A stretch of 29,424 bases of DNA from Schoenoplectus triqueter (GCA_964058805.1 CAXKVV010001771.1:1-29424), one strand, 5' to 3'. Shown: positions 1 through 11,112, numbered from the stretch's first letter. A program made the numbers and translations. Notes: generated by a model not told the origin, from the letters alone.

Positions 1-20
1 TATATATATATATATATTAA

Positions 21-402
21 AAATTAATTTGCAGCGGTTGTCAGACACAACCGTTGTAAACTATCATTATAACGATTCAGTAGTCGTTATAACGGTTCAT
101 CTCAATACTTAAAAATATTCTAAGGCAGAAACATTCTCAAAGAAACCAGAGTGTATCGTTATGTAACGATTTAGTAATCGTTACAACCATTTGTGAAATG
201 TATAACATTTCTATAATCGTTACAACGGTTCATGAAAACGTATAATGATTTGATAAATCGTTATAACGTTTCAGCTCAGTTGATCCAACGACTATAACGA
301 TTCAGGTATTGATCCAACGGCTATAATGATTCGTAAACTGTTATAACGGTTCAGGTCGAAAAATAGTTTGCAGCGGTTTTAACGTAACAACCGCTGTAAA
401 TT
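21..402. repeat. Left subterminal repeat arm of CACTA element
   Basis: Many copies of a degenerate 10-14 bp unit (ACGATTCAGTAGTCGTTATAA-like, CAGCGGTTNT) alternate in direct and inverted orientation. In CACTA elements such arrays bind the TNPA-type transposase. They match the arm at 1845-2132 in motif (GCAGCGGTT...AACCGCTGTAAA). Confidence 0.6.
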
Positions 403-1109
403 GATTTTTATTTTGGAAAAGTTCTTTTCCCACGGCATTCAAACCCCTTTCCCGCATTCAAACCCCTTTCTCTCCTTTTCAATAGTATATTTGACTCTGC
501 TTTCTCTCTAAATGTCATCTATCAACATTCAAGTTTTTTTACTTGAGGGGACATCGCTTCAAGAGGGGACTTCGATAAAGTTGCACATAAAATTGAGTTC
601 GAAGGTAAATAATATGTTCTTGGCTTTATTTATCATCTAATTTATTGCTTCAAATTATTGTTTGTATAGTTATCTAAATAAGATATATCTTAATCATGGT
701 TTTTGCTGGTTTGCTTTTATCAACTTGTTAATTATAAACTTTTGGGCTAGGGTTAGGGTTTGGGCTGTGTGAATTCCTCTTAGACCGTGCTTTCCTTACA
801 AAAATTATAATTATGTAATATTTTTATTATTAAATTTGAAGGATTCTTCTCATGCAAATGAAAAATGAGATTGACAACGCTGAAATTAGCATTTAGATTG
901 TCTTAATTTATGCATGCAATCTCCTCGAACTGAGGTCCTAAAATATGATAGTTATGTAGTAATTTACTCGATTTTTTAATTTTATTGATTTAAGCTTCTG
1001 GTTATTCACAATTTTTTAATGAAATGGATAGTCAAACCATCACTAATTTACGACTAACTTATTTACCATATTGTGGGAGAGACCAATGGGCGCATTCATT
1101 GGGTGTAGT

Positions 1110-1500
1110 TCTTTTTTTATTAATAACAATAATACAAATAGAACTTTTAGCCATACATTGCAATGCCTTTATAGAGTGTAGTTATTTTTTATTAAGAAAA
1201 ATAATACAATTAGGACTTATTAGCCATGCATTGCTTATTCTAAAATTATAACTCCTGTTGTTGATAATATGCTTGAAACTATTATTTCTATCTAAAGCCA
1301 ATTACATGTATAGTTGTTAAAATCCAAAATAGAACTTTCTTTATTAATAAAAATAATACTAATATAACTTTTAGCCGTACATTGCAAGGCCTTATAGAGC
1401 GTAGTTTTTTCAATTAAGAAAAATGATGCAATTAGGACTTATCAGCCATACAATGCTTATTCTAAATTTATAACCACTGTTACTGATAATATGCAATGTA
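1110..1500. repeat. Diverged direct duplication inside CACTA element
   Basis: Two imperfect copies of about 150 bp, at roughly 1110-1275 and 1337-1500, share phrases such as CAATTAGGACTTAT, CTTTTAGCC, GCTTATTCTAAA and GATAATATGC in the same order. The 75-codon open frame across the first copy is not supported in the second, so it is not treated as a gene. Confidence 0.6.
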
Positions 1501-1844
1501 TATTTACATACTAATCATTTTTTCTTTTTTCAGAGCATCAAAACCTACAATCCTTTAACATCGACTGAGTACGAGGAAGTAAAAAAATTTTGGGTTGAGT
1601 TTGTGATTTCCTTGTTTTGATATTTTTTATCAAGTTTTAATATTTTGTAAATATTTGTTATATTTTATTGTATTATGTGTGTATGTTAGATAAATTAGTT
1701 AATTAGATGTAGTTAATTAGTAATTAAATATAGTTATTATTGTTTTTGTGAAAATGCATGTGATGAAAATATTATATATGGCTAGCATATATGGGCTAGT
1801 CACAAAAATAAAAAAATAATTTTATAGTGATTTTTACAAAGAAA

Positions 1845-2132
1845 CCGCTGTAAAAGAATTTATAAAAAAAATTTACAACGGTTTTTATAAAAAAAACCGT
1901 TGTAAAAATAATTTTACAGTGGTTTTTAAGGTAAAAACCACTGTAAAAGGTGATGTTTACAGTGGTTTTTAGTTAAAAACCGCTGTAAATGGTATTTGGC
2001 AGCGGTTGTTATATAAGAACCGCTGTAAACAATTTGCAGCGATTTTCAACAAAATCGTTGTTAAACTTTGCAGCGCTCCCAATAACAGCTGTTGTACAAT
2101 CGCTGCTAACTGGGGGAAATAACCGCTGTAAA
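1845..2132. repeat. Right subterminal repeat arm of CACTA element
   Basis: Tandem and inverted units of the form TTTACAGTGGTTTTTA / AAAACCGCTGTAAA occur about every 25-30 bp, ending 20 bp before the putative terminus. The density and regular spacing are typical of CACTA subterminal regions. Confidence 0.6.
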
Positions 2133-2152
2133 AGCCTATTTGTGGTGTAGTA

Positions 2153-4265
2153 TATGTATATTTGTTAATAACATGAATTTAGAAGTAATTTCGTTTATCG
2201 TTCTTTTTTAAAAACTAGTAGAGAACTCATATCATCCATGGGCCGGTGGGTTTTATCTTAATCTTTAACAGGATAAATATTGTGTAATTGGTTAATATAT
2301 TTGTATCTTATGCGTTATTCATTCTTCATGGCATTGTTTAGTTAATTTTATTTTAATAGAGGAAAATAAATATAAATATCATGTAAAAAATAATTTCATA
2401 TCTAATACATTTATAGTGTCCGTAAAGTTTTGATATTTATCTTTCTCATAAGTACATAATTAGAACTTTAAAAATAAAAAAAATATATTATTACACTCTT
2501 TATTTTTACAAGAGTTATATCTGACATTTTATTTTTATCTGACAATAAATAAATGAACCCCTTCAGTACATACGTAATTTGTAATACGGTATAGATAGTG
2601 GGTCATGCAGGATACTCATATCAGTATATATATCAACTTAATTGATGAGGTACTTAACTATAATAAAATTTAGAAGGTTTGTCTCATATAAACCATAAAC
2701 TAAACAAGTTACCACTCTAATATTCGGCAATTAAATTTTGCTCCACTGTACTTTTTGAAAGTCAAATTTCAAACCCACTTAAGTGTGTAACGTGTTTAAG
2801 TGTGTATTGTTTTCTCTTTAATTAGTCATAATTCAGCAAATTGACCAAATTAGCTTTCGGCTTTAGCGGCATGAACTAGTAAAACAAAATACAGTTGTAT
2901 TAATAAATCCCTATTTTGAAAGATGAGGAAATAAAATTCTACGACCTTAGTTATTGCTATTTTAGGTTTTACCTGATAAAGAGTTCTAACGCTATTATTG
3001 TACTTTGGTGCTCAGAAGTCAGAACAAATGATACTAAAATAAATATTCCCTAGATAATTGAAGTTCGAAAGCAATTATTAAGTAGTTAATTATGAACTTG
3101 TCGGAAAGCATGATCATCCATATTCATCCTTAGGAGCTTCTAACATAATAGTTTTTTTTTCTAAGAAAAAAAGGAAAAAAAAAGGACAACAGGAATCTTT
3201 TAGTTATGAAATTAAATAACAATTGGGAGTTGCAATCTTACAGATGTCAATTATTTTTTGGATACATAGGGAAAAGGAGTTGCAACTACAGGATTCAAGC
3301 ATGCAATTCTCAAAGGAGAAGTCATCAGCTAACACAACAGTACATTTATGTATTTTTTTTAACACGTGCTGTTATCACAGGCATTTGAATTCGGACAAAC
3401 TTTGATGGTATGTCAAAAACTAGCTAGGATTTGGGGGAAAAAGAGCTCTGCTTCATTAAGAGAGTTTAAAGAATTATAATTAACGTGCATGTGCGCCATC
3501 TAATTTTAATGAGATAATGAGAAATTGAGAATTGAGAATAAATATAAAAAAAGAAAGAAAAAATCGACATTAGCAACGCCGAGTGAACTTGGACTGTTTA
3601 TTAATTTCTGATTATTGTGGTGATACGTTCTGGATATTAGGCGGCTAAGAAGATGATGTTATGTTAGTATTTGAGAGTGAAAGCATGTGTAAAAGGCGTA
3701 AAGGAGCTATTATGATTTATAAGTTTTGTGCGTGTAAAAATGAGAATGGATCTCTTCCTTTGTTTTAGACGATATCTTATATAGAGGAAGACTATCATGG
3801 AGGTCATGGTCAGTTCGTGATACAATCTCAGAAAAATCAATCATAAAAGTGATAACTCTACGTAATGATAAGTTGGCGTGCTTAACCGTGCATTATTGTC
3901 GCGTATAACTGTACTATATTGAATTGTGGACAATTATAACTGTCATTTATGATAATGGACGATTATACGGTTATACTCAAAATGAGTATCAAAATGATCT
4001 CGAATTCATGAATGCTTAGCTTGAGGTATACTTATTTGAAATAAATAATGGTGAAGGAGAGGTTATAAGACTCAATAGTGAATTAATGTCTTAAAATTAA
4101 ATGTTTAGATTGATGATAAATGAGTCTTTAATAACACAACCTATCAGCTGGAAGGTTGATTAGGAAACAATTTAGATCATTTATGGGCTCCTATTAATTT
4201 ACTGTCAGGTGCAAACGAAATTTGAAGGGAGAAAAACATTCTGATAACTCGCATTGGTCAGGCGG
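2153..4265. other. AT-rich intergenic DNA, nothing recognised
   Basis: No open frame looks coding, and no terminal repeats or RNA gene were recognised. The short frames near 3206-3405 overlap one another in different phases and show no family resemblance. A poly-A/T stretch lies at about 3150-3185. Confidence 0.5.
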
Positions 4266-4268
4266 TAA

Positions 4269-4530
4269 GAGCATCCGCATCCCATTTCAAATTGATTGTC
4301 AAATTTAATTTGGCAATTGTCATTTGAATTTCAGGGATGTAAAGACTAGAAAAAATTAAATAATTATCTAAATTTGACAAATCACGTCAGCGAAGGAATA
4401 AAAAATTAATTACGAAAGTATCATTTTGATAATTTCGTTCTATTCAGGGATGTCACTCTTAAAATAAATTGTCAATTGATAACATGACATAAAAATTTAA
4501 TTTTGACAGTTGACACCAATGCGGATGCTC
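4269..4530. mobile_element. Tourist-type MITE (PIF/Harbinger), 262 bp
   Basis: Terminal inverted repeats GAGCATCCGCAT (left) and ATGCGGATGCTC (right) are perfect over 12 bp. They are flanked on both sides by TAA (4266-4268 and 4531-4533), the TWA duplication made by PIF/Harbinger transposases. The arms also share an internal inverted motif around CAGGGATGT / ACATCCCTG. No coding capacity is present. Confidence 0.85.
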
Positions 4531-4599
4531 TAATAAAGTTTCTCTTATTGTCCAATTGGAACTTGAAGATGGAATGCTCCATAGATATCGATTTATGTG

Positions 4600-4935
4600 A
4601 CATTTTTGGTTGGGTTGGTTGCCCACGGTTCTTGGCGAGTGTGGATTCACTTGATGTGGTAATTTGACGGGTTGATTTGAGTTGAGCTGGTTGGATTAAT
4701 TTGATTTTTTTTAGAAAAATCAAATTAGATTAAGTTGGGTCAAGTTAGGTTAGGTCGGGTCAATTTAGATATTAATTTTATTCATATCTTAATTAAGTTG
4801 ATTTTGATTAGATTATAATATATTTAATCTTGAATAGGATTGGATGAGATTGAATCAGATCGAGTGAGATCAAATTAGTTTGATTTTCTAAAAAATCAAG
4901 TTTGATCAAATAAGATCCAAGTCGGAAAATAGACC
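4600..4935. repeat. Decayed GGTTGG/GGGTCA-rich repeat relic
   Basis: Short reiterated units (GGTTGGATTAATTTG, AGGTCGGGTCAA, AGATCAAATTAG) and a local inverted repeat around TTTTTTAGAAAAATC resemble the interior of the GGGTC-rich hAT-like element at 13695-15125. No termini or target duplication could be found, so it is called only as a relic. Confidence 0.3.
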
Positions 4936-6054
4936 AAGATAAAAATTTAATCCCTTTAAAAAGAATTAAAATTTTATCTCGATCCCTTTTATAGTTTTGT
5001 AAAATAAAAAAATCATGCTAGATCTCGAAAAAAAAAATTAACCTTTTATAAAAATGAAAAAAATACAATTCAATGAACCGCTTCAAATTTTATCATTATT
5101 GTACCGTTGAGTTACATGTATAAATTAAGATCTGTACCGATATCCGTAATATTCATTTAGAAAAAGCAATACAAAAATACTTTCCATCATCTCTATTTGT
5201 TCTCTCTTCCTTTCGATCAGCGGAAACAAATTAAAACTAACAGCAAGCATGCGAATACTGATTCTCCGCGAAATGACATATTTTAATCCCGAAAAAAAAA
5301 ATTAACGGACAAAATTCAGTTGTTAATATTGTTGAAGGTTGCATGCTTTCTAGAGTATAAATTGTGTTGGTTATAATTAATTGGTGGGTGATGTTTGATG
5401 ATATCGACAGACAATTAATATTGTTGAATCTCTTCTCTATATAAATTTTAGTTTTGCATTTTGATGATATTTTTTTCTTTTTTTTTTGCAATAGGGTGAT
5501 AATCAATTAATTAATATCACATCGTCCAACAGCTTTCTAAGTAGTTTATGTTCAGTGGAAGAGCTCCATATGTTTGAGGGAGGTCAACTGATTTCAATTT
5601 CATTGAATTTATTCTTACTATGACAAAATGAAAAATCAAAATCAAATTAATATACTGGCGCCAGTATCTCAAAACTCTGGCTCCACATGCATTAGCCGTA
5701 ATTAATTATGTATATATTTGTATATTTAATAATATTACTGACACTTTAGAGTTATGTCAAAATAGATCATTGTCAACTGATGACACTTGTAGTTCAATTG
5801 CGACAACATGATTAAATCAATATTGAGTGTGAAATCCGACTTAATTTCCCTCAATGTTAATTATAGAATGGTTAATGATCAGTGTCGAACGGCCAATAAC
5901 ATCAGTGTCGACGGCTTAGCATCCGATATTGATAGGTCAACACTACAAGTAGTATTGAATCAGTGTTGGATTAATAAATTTTAAAACAAAATAAACTCTG
6001 ATTATTGAATAATCATTTATTAAAAAAAATACAATCAAATAAAAAATAAAAATC

Positions 6055-6061
<7 letters not shown>
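4936..6061. other. AT-rich intergenic DNA, no gene seen
   Basis: No coding frame of conviction was found. A CACTACAAG string at 5942 with some nearby repeated phrases (ATCAGTGTCGA, CGATATTGATAGG) could be the edge of another CACTA relic, but no partner terminus was found. Confidence 0.4.

Positions 6062-6094
<33 letters not shown>
6062..6094. repeat. (TA)n microsatellite
   Basis: Uninterrupted TA dinucleotide tract of about 33 bp. Confidence 0.95.
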
Positions 6095-6097
<3 letters not shown>

Positions 6098-6439
6098 TAG
6101 ATTCTTATATTATTCAACAACAGTAGTTAACAACAATATTACGAATCATGCATACACAAGTGCAAATAAAAATAATCAAAATTAACTAATCCTAACAATG
6201 CACCCAAAAATAGTAAATACAATAGATATGAGAGTATAAATGTTTATATTATCAATTTGTAAGAAAAAAATCGAAAATATAATTAGAAAACTAATTAATC
6301 CAAAACTTCAACGCAAGATTCGAGACTAGCTAGACGCCCTTTGGCCATGGAACGGTGAATGTTTGATAATTAGTGCATGATAGATTTTTCATAAGCCAAG
6401 ACAAACACACACACACACATATATATATAGTTGTACCGA

Positions 6440-6803
6440 GGAAGTTTAAAATGCGCCAACGCTGTACGGGTTGATGTATTTGTGCAAAGCATCAAAATTT
6501 TAAATTTCAAATTAAAAATGACGATCCAAATCATTGATTAGATTCTCCGTATAATCTCTCATTGAAAATTAAATTTATATTCTTTTTCTAATTTTTGAGT
6601 GAAGAGAAAGTTACTTAATTTAAAAATTTTGGATCGTGTAATAATGATTATTTTCTTCCTACCAAAAAAATTAAAAAAAATTTAAAATTTAATTTTTCTA
6701 AAAGAATTTGATATAAAAAATATATTGAATGGTTCGGATTGGTTTGAACCTGAAGTTTGAGATTTTGACATGTTGCATGGATGCATTTGCATTTTAAACT
6801 TCC
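6440..6803. mobile_element. Fold-back MITE, 364 bp
   Basis: The two ends are a perfect 15-bp inverted pair, GGAAGTTTAAAATGC at 6440 and its complement ending at 6803. The inverted similarity continues inward with mismatches (GATCCAAATCATTGA on the left against the complement of TGAATGGTTCGGATTGG on the right). The size and internal GATCCAAA(C/T)CATTGA motif match the MITE at 7147-7510, so both belong to one fold-back family. There is no coding capacity. Confidence 0.7.
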
Positions 6804-6895
6804 TATAGTTATATTTCATAAACTGATTATTTGTTGAATAATAAATATCTGATTTTAAAAAAAATGTCATTGATTATCAAACTTTAAATCTCATA

Positions 6896-6901
<6 letters not shown>

Positions 6902-6948
<47 letters not shown>
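6902..6948. repeat. (TA)n microsatellite
   Basis: Uninterrupted TA tract of about 47 bp between fold-back elements. Confidence 0.95.
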
Positions 6949-6951
<3 letters not shown>

Positions 6952-7069
6952 GAGATACCGTGAGCTTAAGCTCACGGAGGCCTTCCGTGAACTTAACTCA
7001 AAAAATATATCAAATCATTTTGAAATTTTAATTTATCATTCTCATTAAATTCTTTATATGAAAATCTCA

Positions 7070-7075
<6 letters not shown>
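6949..7075. mobile_element. Half copy of a fold-back MITE
   Basis: This stretch (TTAACTCAAAAAATATATCAAATCATTTTGAAATTT and on, read in pieces) aligns with one arm of the MITE at 12936-13327, including the short TCACGGAGG-like end motif. The opposite arm is replaced by a long TA tract. It is probably a truncated relative. Confidence 0.45.

Positions 7076-7078
<3 letters not shown>

Positions 7079-7145
<67 letters not shown>
7079..7145. repeat. (TA)n microsatellite, long
   Basis: About 67 bp of pure TA, directly abutting the left end of the next MITE. It is the likely insertion target and is prone to length polymorphism. Confidence 0.95.
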
Positions 7146-7146
<1 letters not shown>

Positions 7147-7149
<3 letters not shown>

Positions 7150-7510
7150 GAGGCTATGATGTTTTGCGTCCGTATCTCGAATTTAAAAGTTCAAACGGCC
7201 GATCCAAACCGTTGAAAATAATCTTCATATTGAACTATCTTTGGAGATCAAAATTTATATTTTTTTGATTTTTTTAAATAAGTACAAAATCGCTAGTTTT
7301 GGATGGTGTAGAAATCATTGGATCAGCAAACTTTGTACTCATTTAAAAAATAGCAAACAAATTCAAAAAAATATAAAATTTGATCTCTAAGGATATTTCA
7401 ATATGAAGATCATGCTCAATGGTTTGGATCGGTCGTTTGAACTTTGAAATTCAAGATACGGACGCGAAGAACGAGAAATTTTGTGCTTCACGAAGCACCA
7501 TAGCCTCACT
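7147..7510. mobile_element. Fold-back MITE, 364 bp, with AGTGAGGCTATG ends
   Basis: The left end AGTGAGGCTATG and the right end CATAGCCTCACT are perfect inverted repeats. Inverted similarity extends for well over 100 bp (CGTCCGTATCT, GTTCAAACG, CGATCCAAACC, ATCTTCATATTGAA each recur as complements), broken by one insertion near the right end. The element sits between two TA tracts, so a TA duplication is possible but cannot be distinguished from the repeat. It carries no ORF. Its terminal GCTTCACGAAGCACCAT motif recurs at 15209-15591. Confidence 0.8.
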
Positions 7511-7531
7511 ATATATATATATATATATATT
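7511..7531. repeat. (TA)n microsatellite
   Basis: TA tract immediately right of the MITE; with 7079-7145 it suggests insertion into a single TA array. Confidence 0.9.
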
Positions 7532-8444
7532 TGTCGGTAGCTAGCTATGGTTTAATTGCCTTTCCCCACCCATGTATGAATTCATATATGTCGACCATTC
7601 ATTTCATATCTTGTATATATTTACTTAGGTATCATATTTGATTTAACTTCCGACCTAGCTATATGCATATATAATATCTATATCATATAAACGCGCCCCA
7701 TAAAAATCAACGCGATATACGTAAATAGATGTTATTAGAAATTTACTGAACCTAAATGCATTCCTTATGTGCAATAATTATATGAATTGATGCAAAAAAA
7801 TAATGAACAAAATAACTTTTGATTTAGGAGTATAAGATAAGCCCAGAACTCCTCTTTATTAATGCCTCCAAACTCACTTTGGCTAAGGCTAACTTTCAGA
7901 TTTCAGAAAAAAAATGCTAATTGTTCTACAATCAGACTTTTTATTATAGATGGGAAAGTGGGGGAAAGTGAGGCCTTCCACTAGAATTCGAGTTATTACC
8001 GTGGTTAGTTGATGTTTTTTCCGTGATAAATCTGGGTTCTACAGAAATAAGGAGATTGGCGCGTGACCCTCATCATTTTTGTAGACAAATCCACGGAAGA
8101 AATTTACACGGAAATAAAATTCACGGAATATAGTCTACCTTTTCACGAAAATACTCCGGAACTCTCTATTTCACGGAAATAAGTACAGACTTTCACGGAA
8201 ATACCCAACTCTGTCACAACCATTCTTTTCCAATTTATTTTCCCGCCTCTTTCATTTTCAGCCATAACAATTCCTTTGTTTGACCTAAATTAAATTTTAA
8301 TTTCCGCCAAAATGAATTAACAATCCGCCAAAATTTTTTGAGATGCCACCTGTTTTACTCCATTCATTTTTAAGGATCGATTGGATCCCTATTTTCTTTT
8401 TAGGTAACCTAGCCACCGTCCTCTCCTCACCTCCTCTGTTCTCC

Positions 8445-8663
8445 TCACCTCCTCCTCGCCTCCTTTTTCTCTTGGAGCTCCCGCCTCGTGGAAACAATAT
8501 GATCAGCCAAGGAACGGATCTCGAGATCCAGAGGACGGTCAGTGAGGACCTGAAGCGCAGTAAAGAGGGAATCAAAAAGAGATGAAGAGGCTGAAGACAC
8601 AGCGGCAGTGCGAGAAAGAGTGGATGCGAGGACATGGCGATGAAACATGGTAATATAAGTCAA
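8445..8663 (-). pseudogene. Possible captured gene fragment inside CACTA element
   Basis: This patch is clearly richer in G+C than its surroundings. The minus-strand frame gives a 72-residue peptide starting MTYITMFHRHVLASTLSR, with a Ser/Ala/Arg-rich N-terminus like an organelle-targeting leader and a charged C-terminal stretch. Codon-like composition suggests a captured exon. An alternative reading on the plus strand (ending at 8585) and the overlapping minus-strand frame 8297-8635 are equally open, so the coding strand is uncertain. No family was recognised. Confidence 0.25.
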
Positions 8664-8740
8664 TCAAATAACTCTTTCTCTAACTTTTCTTTTTATTACA
8701 CATTAGCTGTTGTAATTATTTTACTATGACTTCATTTTTA

Positions 8741-8868
8741 TTATTACTCACAAAAATATTGACATTACTCACAAAAATATTAGTATTACTACAGAATTTT
8801 AATATTTCTTACAGAAATATTGACATTACTCATAGAAATATTGACATTACTCACAGAAATAATGACTC
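8741..8868. repeat. Minisatellite of about 24-bp units in CACTA interior
   Basis: Five or six imperfect copies of a unit close to ATTACTCACAGAAATATTGAC follow one another. The unit resembles the subterminal repeat of the same element (ACAGAAATA), suggesting expansion from a transposase-binding motif. Confidence 0.7.
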
Positions 8869-10088
8869 TAATTTTATTTTTATAGTTGGTGTCATATTTG
8901 CTCTTCTAACAAAAAAAATAATTCAGGTAATTAATATTTATTGGCTCTTCTATCTCTATCTTGTTACACCTCTAATTTATCTCCCTTGTCCAAATCAAAC
9001 ATCCAGAAACCTATTATATTTTTCTTAAATTTGATATTAGGAGGTATTGCTTTGTTGGGAGTTCAACATCCTACTTTTCAGGTAATAAATATTGAATTTA
9101 AGATAATTATTGGGAGGTACTGCTTTGTTGATAACATACTAATTTATATTACTAATTTCACTCATATGATCATCATGGTCCCATTTTTCAGTCATTTCAA
9201 AGAGCTATGAGGATGCATGTAGTTTTACCTCAGGTGAATTTTTAGCTTTTTATAGTGAGAATTGAGTGCAAACAAATAAGATTTTGATGTTTCACAATAC
9301 TATTTTTTATTCTTCACTTTATTTTGTGCTTATAGGGTCATAGTATTATTTCTCAGCCAACTCAAGGACATCATATGCTTTTCAATTATAGCAATATAGT
9401 AGTTGATATACGGATTTATATTTTGGCAGTTCAATATCTGTATTCTTTGATTTGATGCACTTCCAATTGGTATTTTTATATGCTATATTATTTTTCTAAA
9501 GTTATTTTCAATGCTTGATTATTTTAATTTGTCATCATTTGACAATTAGAAAACAAAATAAAAATTAGGGATGCTATTTTGTGCAGGAATGGGTTCATAT
9601 ATTTATTTTTTTTTAAATCTGCCAGTAATAATCAAAAGTTACTAACAGAAATAATTCGCATTACCGATAGAAATAATGTAGTGTTATTGAACAAATAATG
9701 TGGTGTTACTGTCAGAAATAATGTGCTTTACTGACCGAAATAATGGGTTCACCTATTATAATTTTTCTTAAAATCTGCGTAAATTAATTAATAATAGAAA
9801 ATTAATAATGTTGATGAATAGAATTATTGTGTGACTTGTTAAAATTATTTCTGTGGAAGTAAGAACCATGAGACGTGAAACTATTTTCGTAGAATCATTT
9901 CTGTGCTTAATTCCTCAGAAAAGGATTATCTCTGTGGTATTCTACGGAAATATTATTTGTTCCGGCGATGAAAGTACCGTAGAACTTTTTCCATGGGTAA
10001 TTCACGAAAATGACGTCTTTTCTGTACTTGAGTCCACGGAACAAGCGTTTTTTCTTCCACGGTAATAACAACAATTCTAGTAGTGTTC

Positions 10089-10870
10089 ATTAGCTGCCGT
10101 AGTTCAAATATATGAAGAAAAAAGTTTTAACCTGTATATAGTTCTTAAAAAAATGTTAATTAATGCATGTGCTATATATGTAGTCATACATGTGTATATA
10201 TAATCAAACATACATTTATCGTTGATCCGAAGAATAAGTATTGAGAGTTGCCAAAATACAGTTCAACCAACTCAAAAAAAATAATAACCGTAAATAATTA
10301 TATATATAATTTAGACTTGAATAAGTGAGTGTTTGCTCGGCAAATGGGGTTATAAAATAAATATTAAACTAGACCACTTTGGCGATGCATGCAACAGAGA
10401 AACGATATTAAGAGATCTACATCACCTTCCTGCAGCGCTGCACGCGGTCCAAGGCAAAACCCTAATTCCTATTCCTTTATCATTTCTCCTATCCTATCAT
10501 TCCCTTCCTTGAACCTGCTCCTAAAACAGAGACTCCGGTCCATAACAAAGACCCAGTTCCTACCTCCAGAAACTCATCCAAAGTACATACAACTAAAGTA
10601 TGCAACAGCAATATTAATTAATAATCCGGTCCCTCCATTTAATGTTTTTTTAATTAAGAAACCTTCTCTCTCCTCTCCCAAGTTTCTCTCTCTAAAACCA
10701 AATCTCCTTATTGGTTTGCTTCTTCTCCCTTTTCTAGCGTCCTTCTCATTTCCTGATCCCACTTGTCGACGCTTAAAGGATCAAGAGAAAACCATTTTCT
10801 TTTCTTTCCTAATCCAAGTACAAATTATACATATCTCTACAGTTCCTTCTTCATTATTTTATACCCCAGA
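10089..10870. other. Upstream region and pyrimidine-rich leader of the AHL gene
   Basis: This is AT-rich DNA up to about 10380, then a C/T-rich stretch with plant leader features, including an AAACCCTAA telo-box-like site near 10456. A 161-codon open frame at 10389-10874 spans it but has leader-like composition and no domain, so it is not called as a gene. Confidence 0.4.
10351..10358 (+). promoter_or_regulatory. Candidate TATA box for the AHL gene
   Basis: TATAAAAT lies about 30 bp before the point where the composition turns pyrimidine-rich. If used, it would give a leader of roughly 750 nt, perhaps containing an intron (a GTACTACT donor-like site follows 10921). This is inference from position only. 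Confidence 0.25.
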
Positions 10871-10873
10871 GTG

Positions 10874-10918
10874 ATGAAAAAAGATGCTATTTTAGGCTTT
10901 AGATTCTTCGCCGTCTAG
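10874..10918 (+). promoter_or_regulatory. Upstream ORF 1 in the presumed AHL leader (14 codons)
   Basis: ATG at 10874 is followed by 14 sense codons and a TAG at 10916-10918. If the transcript includes this stretch, scanning ribosomes would meet it before the AHL frame. Confidence 0.25.
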
Positions 10919-11034
10919 TCAGGTACTACTCTTTATCTGATCTCTCTCTCTTCCCCTCTCTAGCGCGCACACACTGGCAGGATACACACACAAACACACA
11001 CTGAGTTGTTCTCGATCGAGTCCTCTAATTTCCT

Positions 11035-11112
11035 ATGCCAAAATATAAGACCATCACGGAATTAATTTGTTTCCAGAAATCCCTAATTAAGAATTTCGAG
11101 AAGGAAACCTAA
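11035..11112 (+). promoter_or_regulatory. Upstream ORF 2 in the presumed AHL leader (25 codons)
   Basis: ATG at 11035 opens a 25-residue frame beginning MPKYKTITEL and ending with TAA at 11110-11112, only 19 nt before the CTG at which the AHL frame probably begins. It is in a different phase from AHL. Its closeness to the main start would favour control of translation by the upstream ORF. Confidence 0.35.

Larger units (their letters stand above)
1..2152. mobile_element. CACTA (En/Spm-type) element, left end cut by window
   Basis: Both flanks of this block carry dense short repeats of the type GCAGCGGTT / AACCGCTGTAAA in both orientations, which is the subterminal repeat pattern of plant CACTA transposons. 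The right end reads GCCTATTTGTGGTGTAGTA, the complement of a CACTA-like terminus whose last base has changed (TAGTA instead of TAGTG). The left terminus lies outside the window, so the target duplication cannot be checked. The interior (about 410-1800) is AT-rich and has no transposase-like ORF, so this is a non-autonomous or decayed copy. It includes a diverged internal duplication and exon-like segments near 540-606 and 1534-1620. Confidence 0.7.
7979..10085. mobile_element. Complete non-autonomous CACTA element, 2107 bp
   Basis: The left end begins CACTAGAATTCGAG and continues into TTATTACCGTGG. The complement of the right end begins CACTACTAGAATTG and reaches the same TTATTACCGTGG, so the two ends agree apart from a CTA insertion and a few substitutions. 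Both ends are flanked by TTC (7976-7978 and 10086-10088), the 3-bp duplication typical of CACTA. Subterminal arms carry many TTCACGGAAAT / ATTTCTGTGGAA units in both orientations (about 8030-8220 and 9640-10070). No transposase-like protein was recognised, so it would depend on a partner. The interior has a GC-richer patch and several exon-like segments. Confidence 0.85.

Noticed and set aside
740..770. Interstitial telomere-like GGGTTAGGGTTTGGG
   Set aside because: Only two or three degenerate units, too few to call a telomeric tract.
1024..1251. 75-codon hydrophobic frame in the left CACTA element
   Set aside because: It overlaps a direct duplication, the frame is not kept in the second copy, and no domain is visible.
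5860..5960. CACTACAAG string as the end of another CACTA element
   Set aside because: No partner terminus, 3-bp duplication or dense subterminal array was found.
10389..10874. 161-codon open frame upstream of AHL
   Set aside because: Composition is pyrimidine-rich like a leader, the translation is Ser/Leu/Pro-rich without any domain, and it lies in the likely AHL 5' region.
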